A stretch of 64,000 nt of DNA, taken from assembly GCF_002218025.2 (NCBI RefSeq), contig NZ_AP018681.1, forward strand, positions 434,001 to 498,000. Reading direction: 5' to 3'. Below the pieces are notes generated by a model. It was not told where the DNA came from, ran no database searches, and was given only the letters and a program-made list of their open reading frames with translations. Both the position numbers and the translations under genes were made by a program. The stretch is from Vibrio casei. GTDB lineage: Bacteria; Pseudomonadota; Gammaproteobacteria; Enterobacterales; Vibrionaceae. Positions 43,913 to 52,567 of the stretch are shown piece by piece (positions within the stretch are counted from its first letter, which is position 1; each line of letters starts with the position of its first letter).

Positions 43913-44166
43913 CTTCTTAATACCTATGTACACTATCTTCTCGTAAGCTCACATTGCCGCGTATTTCGGAGCGTTTCAATCAGTCATTTGGAGGTTATTT
44001 GAACAATTTCAGCCTAACTCTTAAATAGGTGACCGGAACCCCATCATTTTCTCTTTTAAATCAATAACTCGCTATGCTTTACTTTCTCGGTATGAAGGGT
44101 AGGACGCGATAATGGTTAAAAAGGCAACCCCAATGAACAAAGTAAAGAGTAAGCGTCCCATTAATT

Positions 44167-44402
44167 GTAAGCGTCTGACAACCGACTCATTGATTTCCTA
44201 ATATCAACAGAGATACCGCCAACTAAGGCGGTATCTGTCATCCTGAACGGTATTGTTTGAGGAACGGATTATTCCGTTTTTGGCATATTCCAAGGAAGAA
44301 GATGACCATGGTCGCCCCCGCACTTCAGTTTTGGGATTTCTGGTAGCACGTATTCGAGGTACTCATACGGCTCACAGTCGTTAGACTTCGCGGTTTCGAT
44401 AA
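44167..44402 (-). pseudogene. Relic of a second IS66-type element (tnpC 3' end and terminus)
   Basis: On the minus strand 44,402-44,269 reads IETAKSNDCEPYEYLEYVLP and later HGHLLPWNMPKTE then a stop, the C-terminus of an IS66 TnpC different from the intact copy nearby. Beyond it lie a GATACCGCC/GGCGGTATC hairpin and GTAAGCGTCTGAC at 44,167, the standard IS66 terminus. A second GTAAGCGTC lies 18 bp outside it (44,149). The 43,953-44,148 stretch between the two IS66 remains holds no gene I recognise. Confidence 0.75.
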
Positions 44403-44557
44403 TTTACAGCGGCACTGGCTTTTTTCTATCTGCTACGCCTTTTGTATCATTTGAGTGATGATTACTTAAAAGTAATCTAAGAGTATTAATGTGTTAAGTT
44501 TGCTATTCACTAAATCATTTTCACTGAAGTAACATCATTAAGTTTAAATTAATTAAA

Positions 44558-44583
44558 CTTTATTCTGTATCCACAGAATAAAG
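44558..44583 (-). terminator. Terminator-like hairpin after the integrase gene
   Basis: CTTTATTCTGT pairs with ACAGAATAAAG around a four-base loop (11-bp perfect stem), followed on the minus strand by TTTAATTAATTT. It lies 25 bp past the integrase stop. Two further palindromes, at 44,540-44,560 and 44,460-44,477 (GATTACTT-AA-AAGTAATC), follow. Confidence 0.55.
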
Positions 44584-44607
44584 TAGAGCCGTGTGTTGAA
44601 TCATTGT

Positions 44608-45825
44608 TTAGTGATTTTTATTCGCTTCCATTATAAATCCACTCCACCAGCTCATAATTTCTTTCCTTTGTTCAAAAAAGTCAGAGCGGTTGTAGCTCGC
44701 TCTTGTCGTATTCTTGTCCATGTGCGATAGGCAAGCTTCAATATGCAGAGTGTCAAAGCCTTGTTCGTGTAGGGCGGTTGATGCAATAGCTCTTAAACCA
44801 TGTGCAACGAGTTCATCTTTAAACCCTAAGCTGCGTTTTAAAGCAGCATTGGCTGTGTAGATGCTTATATGACTCTGTGGGTTACGTTCACCAGGGAAGA
44901 CGAATTCTTTAGCGTCACTTTGAATTCTGATTCGTTCAAGAACACTAATTGCTTGCGTGGGGAGAGGGACTCTGTGTTCACGCCTCCGCTTCATTTCCTC
45001 TGCAGGTATGGTCCAGCATCGCTTTTTCAAATCTATGTCTTTCCAGCGTGTTCTTGCCGCTTCTTTTGGACGTGCGATAGTGTGCAACTGCCAAAGTAGA
45101 AGTAGTTTGGTTTTATCTTGGATGTTTTCATTTTTTTCCAAACGAGATAAAAATTCTCCTAATAGTTCAGGACGAATGGTAGGCATGTTTTCAACTTGAT
45201 GTTTCTCAAATGAATTGATCATTTTTGTAAGTGGGTTAGCGGTGATAACATCGCTTGCGACAGCGTATTCCATGATTTGGTTTAGGCTTTGGCAAATTCT
45301 TTTAATCGTTGAGAGTTTACCATCGCTTTCAAGTGGCCGTAGCGTCTGAATGGCATCACGCCGAGTGATCTCACTTATGGGGAGTGAGCCTAAATGGTCG
45401 AATACGTATTTTTCCAAAGTTCTCCAGGTTCGTTCTGCATGAAACGGACTAATGGACTTACGCTTTCTGTCAAACCAATTCGTTGCAACAGCGAGAAAAT
45501 TATCGTTGTGCTTACGTAGATATTCAATTTTCTTATCTTCTTTGAGGCGCTTAGGATCTAAACCTAATGCAATTTGTTTGCGATATTCTGCTCCTTCTAA
45601 TTTGGCGGCAGCCAGTCCTAGAGAAGGATAGGTTCCCATTGAAATTTTGGTTACTTTTCGCGTTACAGGGTGACGATATTTGAATTGCCAGGCTTTTGTT
45701 CCTTTTCCGGAACTGGAGCGTTTAGGGCGAATACGAAGCTGTAAGCCCTCTTCAACAGTGTAGGTATATTCCTTGTCCTTGATAACGAGTGCTTTGATTG
45801 ATGTATCTGTAATCCGTTTAGCCAT
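44608..45825 (-). CDS. int: P4-type tyrosine recombinase (integrase)
   Basis: 405 residues from ATG 45825 (MAKRITDTSIKALVIKDKEY); the frame is open 15 codons further upstream. An N-terminal DUF4102 domain is followed by a core-binding SAM-like domain. The catalytic domain has Arg in ARPKEAARTRW, HGLR in LVAHGLRAIASTALHEQG, His in ACLSHMDK and Tyr in RASYNRSDF. Such integrases insert genomic islands next to tRNA or other genes. Two GTGGGGTACC direct repeats lie just upstream (~45,880-45,900), typical of the promoter/accessory region of this class. No attachment pair was identified. Confidence 0.92.
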   Translation of the reverse strand: MAKRITDTSIKALVIKDKEYTYTVEEGLQLRIRPKRSSSGKGTKAWQFKYRHPVTRKVTKISMGTYPSLGLAAAKLEGAEYRKQIALGLDPKRLKEDKKIEYLRKHNDNFLAVATNWFDRKRKSISPFHAERTWRTLEKYVFDHLGSLPISEITRRDAIQTLRPLESDGKLSTIKRICQSLNQIMEYAVASDVITANPLTKMINSFEKHQVENMPTIRPELLGEFLSRLEKNENIQDKTKLLLLWQLHTIARPKEAARTRWKDIDLKKRCWTIPAEEMKRRREHRVPLPTQAISVLERIRIQSDAKEFVFPGERNPQSHISIYTANAALKRSLGFKDELVAHGLRAIASTALHEQGFDTLHIEACLSHMDKNTTRASYNRSDFFEQRKEIMSWWSGFIMEANKNH

Positions 45826-45878
45826 AATCATAATCACATAGATGAGCGAGTAGAGACCATTGTATAGCAATATAATCT

Positions 45879-45901
45879 AGTGGGGTACCAGGTGGGGTAC
45901 C
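45879..45901. repeat. Direct repeats GTGGGGTACC upstream of the integrase
   Basis: Two tandem copies of GTGGGGTACCA(G/A) with a one-base gap. GC-rich direct repeats like this occur upstream of many P4-family integrase genes and may bind the integrase or its excisionase. A related GGGGGTATTTTGGGGGGAC follows near 46,090, perhaps belonging to the broken integrase beyond. Between them GACTTCCTGG occurs twice (~45,931 and ~45,988). The rest of 45,902-46,370 has no gene. Confidence 0.5.
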
Positions 45902-46370
45902 AAGATGATGGTTTTCAATAAAACGTGGTGAGACTTCCTGGAATTGAATTGTTGATTAACTTGCTGATTTTAATGGATTAAAAAGACTTCCTGGTAAGCT
46001 ATGAGATTTCAATGCGGGTGACCCGGAAACCACTGGATTGCGTTATTAACCATATGAATTTATTAACCTTAGTGTTTTGTAATGTGTATTGGGGGTATTT
46101 TGGGGGGACTTTTCGATTTTTTCGAATTGATGAACCAAAATACAAAAATGCCAATAACACTTAAAATTTAGGGGGAGTTTAACACTTATTATCTGCTAGC
46201 ACATGCTTAGTAACATTTAACTATTCCTGATTTCAGATAATAACTGAGACATTAATGGAAAGGTGTATGTAGAGGAGGAAGTCAAGTACTGAGAGTGGTA
46301 CGTTCTTCTTGCCAAAGAAATAATATCGTACAAAAAATGGTCAAATATTTGTTGAACCTATGCAGATTGC

Positions 46371-46560
46371 TCGCTGAAGAGAGATAGGGAGTTAGAAGCT
46401 AGGAGAATGATTTCTGAAGGGATAGATCCGCAGTTAGCCAAAGCAGAGCAGAAAGCTATGGCAATTGTAGAGAAAAATGCCACATTCTTATCTGTTGCCG
46501 AACAATGGAAAGCAACGAAAGAGGGAAGGATCAAAGAAAAAACACTTCACGATAACTTGC
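46371..46560 (+). pseudogene. Integrase N-terminal fragment
   Basis: The plus-strand frame reads DRELEARRMISEGIDPQLAK and then VEKNATFLSVAEQWKATKEG, the DUF4102/SAM-like junction of a P4-type integrase. It has no proper start and loses likeness near 46,558. It is a relic of a second recombinase, different in sequence from the intact one nearby. Confidence 0.7.
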
Positions 46561-46600
46561 ACGGGTCTCATTATGGTCTAAGTGAGATAAACAGGTTTCA

Positions 46601-46689
46601 ATCAGTAAGGAATAAAAGCCTGCTCATGCAAGGTTGTGGATGCAATCGATCTAAGCCCGTGTGCTACTAACTGGTTTTTAAAATTAAGT
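46601..46689 (-). pseudogene. Integrase catalytic fragment in opposite orientation
   Basis: The minus-strand frame reads FKNQLVAHGLRSIASTTLHE then QAF, closely resembling LVAHGLRAIASTALHEQGF of the intact integrase. It is only ~28 codons long and faces the opposite way to the N-terminal fragment beside it, so at least one inversion or composite deletion took place here. The AT-rich stretch 46,690-47,490 beyond holds no credible gene. Confidence 0.7.
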
Positions 46690-47490
46690 ACTAAAACAGC
46701 ACGAAATAACCATCAAACCCAAGAGCTAAAGTTACGTAATTAGGGAAATTATAATATTCTAGCAGGGTAGAGAATAATGTTTTAACCAAACAGAAATAGT
46801 CTCTGATGATGATAAATTGAAGGCGCACTAGTGTGATTAATAGACCATTTGTTTTTCCATATTGATTTTAGTATAGGTAATTTAAAATCAGCGGTATTGG
46901 ATATACCTAAGAGGTAAGAATGATGATGTACCATGGATTCAATGTACAGAAGTCCAATATCGGATTTGACGAGCCGGAATAGATAACTCTTTAGCAAGAG
47001 TTCAAGAAGATTCGCCATCAAGACAGCGTTGTGCGATTCAGAGTTTTAATTCTCTGATGTATTTAGACATAAATAACCCCCAATGTTAGTTGTCCAACTA
47101 TTTTGGAGCAGTTAAGAACATAAAATTTATAGCTAAGATTATATTTATTGTCTTATTTGTCAGTTACATATTTCATCTTTTTTAGATTTAACTCTAAAAA
47201 TTACAAAGGAGTAATAGTCGGTTATAATAATTTAAAGTAGCTTAGTGCTTAATAATATTGTCTCGGATGGTTTTATGAGTTCTATTCTATATTGAAAATG
47301 TATATAATTATTTAGTGAGCAATTTAATTCGTTATTATGTTATTTAATGTTGATTTTTATAAATAAACTATCATGATTTAAATATTTAATTTATATTTAA
47401 ATTTCAAATGTTTTATATTAAATTAGAATTGATAACCTAGTTTTTAATTTATTTGGTTATGTCGATGAATTATCAAGGAAAATAAATCGT

Positions 47491-47554
47491 GGCTAACTCG
47501 AAAGTTTATCGGTTAGCCATAAATGAGCGCAGTACTCTTTTACTGCATTAATGC
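47491..47554. promoter_or_regulatory. Cluster of three palindromes before the bacteriocin-like gene
   Basis: GGCTAAC-N14-GTTAGCC (47,491-47,518), GCAGTA-CTCTTT-TACTGC (47,529-47,546) and GCATTAATGC (47,545-47,554) lie back to back within 65 bp of the ATG at 47,568. They could be operators or a structured leader. No known consensus was recognised. Confidence 0.45.
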
Positions 47555-47567
47555 GAAAGGTATTTTT

Positions 47568-47829
47568 ATGTATAACTTAAAAATGCAAATGAAATTTTGA
47601 TGGTCGATGGTGGTGTGATGGGGGGCTACCCGCTGGACCAGGATATGGAGCTCAATCAAATGGAATTGGAAGTGGTAATTTGGGTAATTCAGCAGCGGCT
47701 GGTCACGGCTTAGGTTCAGGGGATTGTTCTAATGGAGTAGGTGGTGGAATGGTTGCTGGTATGAGTGGCGGATTAGCTGGAATGGGATTAGGTGCAATTG
47801 GAGGCAGTATTGCTGGTGGGTGCTATTAA
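47568..47829 (+). pseudogene. Glycine-rich bacteriocin-like precursor, two frameshifts
   Basis: Starts MYNLK (SD GAAAGG). After a one-base shift in an A run at 47,579-47,583 it reads NANEILMVDGGVMG, a double-glycine leader. After a second shift in the G run at 47,620-47,625 it reads GLPAGPGYGAQSNGIGSGNL and on through GGGMVAGMSGGLAGMGLGAI to a GGCY end. The restored ~87-residue product has a class II bacteriocin/microcin layout: leader ending GG, glycine-rich core with many GxxxG steps. The last frame stop (TAA 47,827-47,829) overlaps the ATG of the next gene. Both shifts need one extra base in a homopolymer, so sequencing error, phase variation or true decay are all possible. Confidence 0.65.
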
Positions 47830-48026
47830 TGGCAATAGCTGATAAATATAAGTTAATTATATTAAAGATAGTAAGTATTATTTTATCTATAATTATATTA
47901 AAATACTTATCCCCATTATTTCTTGTGGAAAATATAGCTATAGATATAAAAGTTATAACTTTATTACTTACAGCATATGGTTTATCTGTTTTAATAGGTA
48001 AATTTTTGGTTTTTATTAAATGGTGA
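47829..48026 (+). CDS. Candidate bacteriocin immunity protein (two membrane segments)
   Basis: 65 residues from ATG 47829 (MAIADKYKLIILKIVSIILS). Two hydrophobic segments (~9-30 and ~40-58) with basic ends; C-terminus LIGKFLVFIKW. Its start overlaps the stop of the bacteriocin-like gene (TAATG), as in toxin-immunity pairs, and a terminator follows. No family is recognised; the immunity role is inferred from position, size and topology. No exporter gene is seen nearby. Confidence 0.6.
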   Translation: MAIADKYKLIILKIVSIILSIIILKYLSPLFLVENIAIDIKVITLLLTAYGLSVLIGKFLVFIKW

Positions 48027-48036
48027 TTACTTATAA

Positions 48037-48065
48037 AACACCCTGTTTTTATAGGGTGTTTTGTT
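48037..48065 (+). terminator. Terminator of the bacteriocin-like unit
   Basis: AACACCCT pairs perfectly with AGGGTGTT around an 8-nt loop and is followed by TTGTT. It ends the two-gene unit. The following 48,066-48,450 is AT-rich and shows nothing I can support. Confidence 0.85.
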
Positions 48066-48450
48066 ATTAATATTTAGTATTGATAATAAGGGTGGGAGTA
48101 TTTTAAAAATGTATGGTGTTAAAGGTAAGATTTTTATTTGTAATGTTGATATTAATTAATAAATTAGGTTATTATTTTATTTATTAATGTCCGAGTTTAA
48201 ATATAGGTCATATTTAATTTATATCATATGCGGCGGTAATTAATCTTGCTGAAAATAATTTATTTAACCCCATGATTTTAATTTGGTGGAGGAGATTTTA
48301 CGTAAATTACTTTTTGATATAATTAAATACATACATACATTTATTTTAAAGTTGATTTATTTTTTACTTCATTCAATTGATTCGTGCTTTTATGGAAAAT
48401 CATTTTTAATTTGTATCTACCATAAGAAAAATAACCTACAGATATGCCAT

Positions 48451-49455
48451 TCAGACTACAGAAAGAACGGAATGGCGTATCACTAATGTGGGCTCTAGCT
48501 GTACTACTTGTTGCGGTGCTTGAGGGGCTTCAAGTCGAGCGAGTAGTGTGTCTACTGCTGTTTTACCGAGCTGATGTTTAGGTTGGTGGATGGTGGTAAG
48601 AGAAGGTGTGATAAATTTGGCTAAATGAATATCATCATAGCCAATAATAGAAAGATCTTTGGGGATCGTTAAGCCATCTTCCGTGGCCGCATTAATGAGC
48701 CCCATTGCCATCATGTCATTACAAACAAAAAGCGCAGAAGGTAAGGCTCCACTTGCTTTTAGAGTTTGGTAAGCATCATACCCACCGTCACATTCAAAGT
48801 TACTTTCAACGATCCAATCTTGATTCAGTATGATCTTGGCATCTTGTAAAGCTTGCTTAAATCCATCAAAGCGAGAAGACGCTTGGTTACGATGCAGTGG
48901 CCCGGTGATGCAACCAATTGTACGGTGACCATTTTCAATTAAATGCTGGGTAGCAAGGTAGCCACCTTTATATGAATTGTCTTGAATCTTATCACTGGCG
49001 TAAGCCATTGGTCCCCAGTCCATGACCACCACTGGAAGTTCTGGATAACGCTCAAATATTTCTATTTTTTCGCCTTCTAGCGTGGAACACATTAGCATTA
49101 ATCCATCAACACGTTTTTGTAATAGCGTATCGATAGAGGCTTTCATCCGTTCACTGTCACCTTCCGTATTGCAGAGTATGAGATTGTAACCTTTCTCATA
49201 GCAGCGACGTTCAACGCCTTTTAAAACCTCGCCAAAAAAAGGATTGGTCGAGGTGGTGACGAGCATTCCGACCGTTTTAGTGCATTTCATTTTTAAGCTA
49301 CGGGCAAGGGCCGAAGGGGCATAATTAAGATCTTGCGCTGCCTGTTTGACGCGTTTTTCAATATCTTCACTAACAAATCGAGATTGATTGAAAACATGGC
49401 TGACCGTCGAAGTCGACACATGAGCTAATCTCGCTACGTCTTTCATGGTGGCCAT
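48451..49455 (-). CDS. rbsR: Ribose operon repressor RbsR (LacI family)
   Basis: 334 residues. N-terminal LacI HTH MATMKDVARLAHVSTSTVSH with hinge ALARSLKMK, then a periplasmic-binding-like domain (VGMLVTTSTNPFFGEVLKGV and FVCNDMMAMGLINA). Last gene of the rbs cluster, 42 bp after rbsK. In the family, ribose releases it from the DNA. Two perfect CGAAACGTTTCG palindromes before rbsD are the obvious operators, so it should repress the operon that includes itself. Confidence 0.93.
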   Translation of the reverse strand: MATMKDVARLAHVSTSTVSHVFNQSRFVSEDIEKRVKQAAQDLNYAPSALARSLKMKCTKTVGMLVTTSTNPFFGEVLKGVERRCYEKGYNLILCNTEGDSERMKASIDTLLQKRVDGLMLMCSTLEGEKIEIFERYPELPVVVMDWGPMAYASDKIQDNSYKGGYLATQHLIENGHRTIGCITGPLHRNQASSRFDGFKQALQDAKIILNQDWIVESNFECDGGYDAYQTLKASGALPSALFVCNDMMAMGLINAATEDGLTIPKDLSIIGYDDIHLAKFITPSLTTIHQPKHQLGKTAVDTLLARLEAPQAPQQVVQLEPTLVIRHSVLSVV

Positions 49456-49471
49456 GCTTTTTTATTCCTTT

Positions 49472-49506
49472 AGATATTAGATATTAGATATTAGATATTA
49501 GATGTT
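49472..49506. repeat. 7-bp tandem repeat between rbsK and rbsR
   Basis: AGATATT is repeated four times without gaps (49,472-49,499) and a fifth unit is AGATGTT (49,500-49,506). The array overlaps the rbsK stop codon and ends just before the rbsR SD. A change in copy number would move the rbsK stop relative to the rbsR start. Confidence 0.85.
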
Positions 49507-50454
49507 AAGGGATGAATGGCTTCGTAACGCTAAAAACTCATCCGTTTCTTGCCGTGTGGGTATCGACGTTTGTGCTCCAAATCGTGTTACCGATAAGGCG
49601 GCAGCGGCATGAGCAAAAATGATGGCTTGTTCGATGGCCATTCCTTCGATTAAACCCGTAACCAAAGCTCCGTTAAATGTATCGCCTGCGGCGGTCGTGT
49701 CAACGGCTTTTACCTTAAAGCCCTGAATGAGTTTACTATTTGAATTATTACTTAACCAAACACCCTTAGCACCTAATGTGATGATGACCGTTTCGATACC
49801 TTTAGCATGTAATTGATTAGCCGCGAGTTGGGCGGATGTTTCATCCATTACTTTAATACCAGTTAGTACTTCAGCTTCAGTTTCATTGGGTGTAATGATA
49901 TCGATCAGAGCCAATAATTGATTGGGTAAAGCTCTCGCTGGCGCAGGGTTTAAGATTACTTGGCGCAAAGAACCAAACTCAACCTCTGTTTGCTTAGCCA
50001 ATTGAACGGCTGCTTCAATACCATCAAGCGGGGTTTCAAGTTGCAGTAATAAATATTCACAGTTTTGGAGCGCTTCGCGATGGCGAGACACTAATTCTGC
50101 ATTGAGGTGATCATTGGCTTCGGGTGATAGACAGATGCTGTTTTCTCCCTCATCGGAAACTTGAATCATCGCAATGCCTGTTGGAGTATTTTGCGTGATG
50201 TGAACGCACTCCGTATCCATGCCATCTTGTTTAAATTGTTTAACAATATTGTGACCAAAACTATCTGAACCGACACAAGCGATAAAACCAATATCAGCGC
50301 CTAATCGAGCGGCTGAAACGGCTTGATTCGCGCCTTTTCCACCAGGGATTACTTGATAGTTGCGTCCCATTAGGGTTTCCCCTGGGCGAGGGAAGGAGGT
50401 GACTTGAAGCACGTGATCCGCATTAACACTGCCTAAAACCATCAGTTTGTTCAT
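49498..50454 (-). CDS. rbsK: Ribokinase
   Basis: 318 residues, slightly longer than E. coli RbsK (309). PfkB family: GSVNADHVLQVTSFPRPGET and the substrate motif GGKGANQAVSAARLGAD near the N-terminus; the catalytic base region AVDTTAAGDTFNGALV near the C-terminus. It phosphorylates ribose to ribose 5-phosphate after import. The rbsB-rbsK gap is 147 bp; otherwise it is part of the operon. Confidence 0.95.
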   Translation of the reverse strand: MNKLMVLGSVNADHVLQVTSFPRPGETLMGRNYQVIPGGKGANQAVSAARLGADIGFIACVGSDSFGHNIVKQFKQDGMDTECVHITQNTPTGIAMIQVSDEGENSICLSPEANDHLNAELVSRHREALQNCEYLLLQLETPLDGIEAAVQLAKQTEVEFGSLRQVILNPAPARALPNQLLALIDIITPNETEAEVLTGIKVMDETSAQLAANQLHAKGIETVIITLGAKGVWLSNNSNSKLIQGFKVKAVDTTAAGDTFNGALVTGLIEGMAIEQAIIFAHAAAALSVTRFGAQTSIPTRQETDEFLALRSHSSLNI

Positions 50455-50601
50455 TGAAAAATCCTTTCATTGATGAGCGCAGAATTGTGATGACACTTAT
50501 TATTGTATAAGTGGGGTACTGTATAAATTGAAACATAACGCATGCCGCGATAATGCATCGAGAAAATAAGGTGAGGGCTTGTTGACCCTCACTCTATTTG
50601 G

Positions 50602-51486
50602 TTATTTTGTGATGACTTTCAGTGGAACAGGAATGTTTTTCTCAACGGTCTGACCTTTTAAGACTTTGTCTGCCGTTTCGACCCCTAGTTCACCGATTAA
50701 AGCCGGTTGTTGAGCAATGGTTGCTCCTAACATGCCACGTTTAACCGCTGAAATACCGTCGTCGGTGCCATCAAAGCCTACAATGAGTATATTTTTACCT
50801 GAAGCTTGAACCGCGCGTAATGCACCTAATGCCATTTCATCATTTTGCGCAAATACGGCTTGTACGTCGCTGTTTGCCGCCAGTAGGTTTTCCATAACGT
50901 TCAATCCTTTAGTGCGGTCGAAATCGGCAGGTTGGCTTGCAAGAAGTTCAAGGTTTGATCCCTTTACCGCTTTCATAAAACCTTCTCCGCGTTCACGAGC
51001 CGCTGAGGTACCTGCAATGCCTTCAAGTTGAATAACTTTGGCTTTTTCGCCGACTTTTTCAATGATGTATTTACCCGCCATTTCGCCGCCAGCGACGTTA
51101 TCTGAAGCGATGTGACTCACCACATCACCACGGCTTGCGCCACGATCAAGTGTAAGTACTGGGATGTTGGCACGGTTTGCAATGCGAATGGCGTTAGAGA
51201 CTGCATCCGAATCGGTTGGGTTGATTAGCAGGGCTTTTACGCCACGGACCGATAAATCTTCCACGTTCGATAGCTCTTTACTTGGATCATTTTGAGAATC
51301 TAAAACGATCAACTCATAACCGAGTTCTTTGGCTTTGGCTTCTGCGCCATCTTTCATACTAACGAAGAAAGGATTGTTCAGGGTAGACACAACGATGGCT
51401 AAGGTATCTTGTGCATGAGCCGTAACCGATAACGTACTGGTTAACACGGCGGCAGAAAGTAATGTGGAGATTTTTTTCATTTTCAT
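50602..51486 (-). CDS. rbsB: Periplasmic ribose-binding protein
   Basis: 294 residues (E. coli RbsB 296). Signal peptide to VTAHAQ. The mature start [20 protein letters not shown] and later [17 protein letters not shown] and [16 protein letters not shown] are RbsB signatures. It delivers D-ribose to RbsAC. rbsC lies 91 bp upstream on the same strand. Confidence 0.96.
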   Translation of the reverse strand: MKMKKISTLLSAAVLTSTLSVTAHAQDTLAIVVSTLNNPFFVSMKDGAEAKAKELGYELIVLDSQNDPSKELSNVEDLSVRGVKALLINPTDSDAVSNAIRIANRANIPVLTLDRGASRGDVVSHIASDNVAGGEMAGKYIIEKVGEKAKVIQLEGIAGTSAARERGEGFMKAVKGSNLELLASQPADFDRTKGLNVMENLLAANSDVQAVFAQNDEMALGALRAVQASGKNILIVGFDGTDDGISAVKRGMLGATIAQQPALIGELGVETADKVLKGQTVEKNIPVPLKVITK

Positions 51487-51577
51487 GTTGTTATTCCTTT
51501 AATGTGTAGGGGGGAGCCTATCAACTGGCTCTTGTCTTTTTCTTGTTAATAAATGATTATTTATCATTATCTGTGTT

Positions 51578-52567
51578 TTATTTATTTTTGTTATCGACCA
51601 TTACCGCCAGTAAAATAACCACGGCTTTGGCGATCATTTGGTAGTAAGAAGAAACATCGAGCAAATTGAGTGCATTGTTTAAGAATCCGATGATAAGCGC
51701 ACCAATTAAGGTTCCTATGATTCTTCCTCGGCCACCCATTAAGCTAGTACCACCAACCACGACTGCGGCAATGGCATCTAATTCATAACCCATTCCAGCG
51801 GTTGGTTGAGCTGAAGAAAGACGAGAGGTAACAATGATGCCTGCCAATGCCGCTAATGCACCGCAGATGGCATATACCCCCATTTTTACTTTATCAACAT
51901 TAATGCCTGATAATCGTGTTGCTGATTCATTACCGCCCAGCGCATAAATATAACGACCAAAACGGGTATGGTTTAGAAGATACCAAGCGCCAGCAAAGAC
52001 AATCACCATGATCCAAACCGGAACCGGAATCCCTAGTGCGTAGCCAGTGCCAAACCATGCAAAGTTATCTGCCACATCGGTGAAACCGGTGGAAATAGGG
52101 CGGCCATCGGTGTAAACCATGGTGACGCCACGTAATAAGGTCATGGTGACAAGGGTGGCAATAAATGCCTGTACTTTACCTTTTGCAATGATAAGGCCGC
52201 TGATACCACCTAAAACCGCGCCTGCGAGTAAAGCTGTAGGGACGGCAACCAATACGGGGACTTCCATGGCGATTAAACTGGCTGCAAACGCGCCGCATAA
52301 TGCCAAGACCGAACCTACGCTTAAATCTATCCCTGCGGTTAAGATCACTAACGTCATACCCACGGCAATAATGGCACTGACGGAGGTTTGTCTTAAAATA
52401 TTCAGTATATTATCGACAGTGAAAAAATTCGGATTTAAAAACGAGACCACCACGATTAAGACGATAAGCGCGATCAGTGATTTTTGCTCGATCAGCCATT
52501 CTTTGCTGATCAAGGGTTTCTTTTTATTCTCAGGGGAATTAGGGTGGTTGATGGTTTTACTGCTCAT
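51578..52567 (-). CDS. rbsC: Ribose ABC transporter permease
   Basis: 329 residues (E. coli RbsC 321) with ~8-10 hydrophobic segments and the family stretch [20 protein letters not shown] and [17 protein letters not shown]. It forms the membrane channel of the ribose importer. It overlaps rbsA by 4 bp. Confidence 0.95.
   Translation of the reverse strand: MSSKTINHPNSPENKKKPLISKEWLIEQKSLIALIVLIVVVSFLNPNFFTVDNILNILRQTSVSAIIAVGMTLVILTAGIDLSVGSVLALCGAFAASLIAMEVPVLVAVPTALLAGAVLGGISGLIIAKGKVQAFIATLVTMTLLRGVTMVYTDGRPISTGFTDVADNFAWFGTGYALGIPVPVWIMVIVFAGAWYLLNHTRFGRYIYALGGNESATRLSGINVDKVKMGVYAICGALAALAGIIVTSRLSSAQPTAGMGYELDAIAAVVVGGTSLMGGRGRIIGTLIGALIIGFLNNALNLLDVSSYYQMIAKAVVILLAVMVDNKNK

Larger units (their letters stand above)
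41390..43952 (+). mobile_element. IS66-family insertion sequence
   Basis: 2,563 bp. Terminal inverted repeats begin GTGAGCTTACG at 41,390 and at 43,952 (complement), with further partial matches (ATAG). It carries the three-gene set tnpA-tnpB-tnpC. IS66 normally makes an 8-bp duplication, but the flanks differ (AAGTAGAG on the left, ATTGCCGC on the right), so DNA next to it has been deleted or rearranged after insertion. The lost part includes the cas8 N-terminus and, presumably, tniQ. Confidence 0.88.

Noticed and set aside
44112..44202. A 29-codon plus-strand frame, MVKKATPMNKVKSKRPINCK onwards
   Set aside because: It runs through IS66 terminal sequence and has no supporting context; treated as chance.
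46782..47021. Open frame of 79 codons on the minus strand
   Set aside because: AT-rich relic region, no domain, poor start context. It could be a decayed fragment but cannot be supported as a gene.
43953..48450. A left end of the CAST (reverse TGTTGATACAACC next to AAATG)
   Set aside because: None was found by eye. Candidate AAATG strings lack adjacent TnsB-type repeats, so the left end is treated as lost or outside reach.
48283..48486. Open frame of 67 codons before rbsR
   Set aside because: Very AT-rich with hydrophobic low-complexity translation, and it overlaps the end of rbsR on the other strand. Likely spurious.
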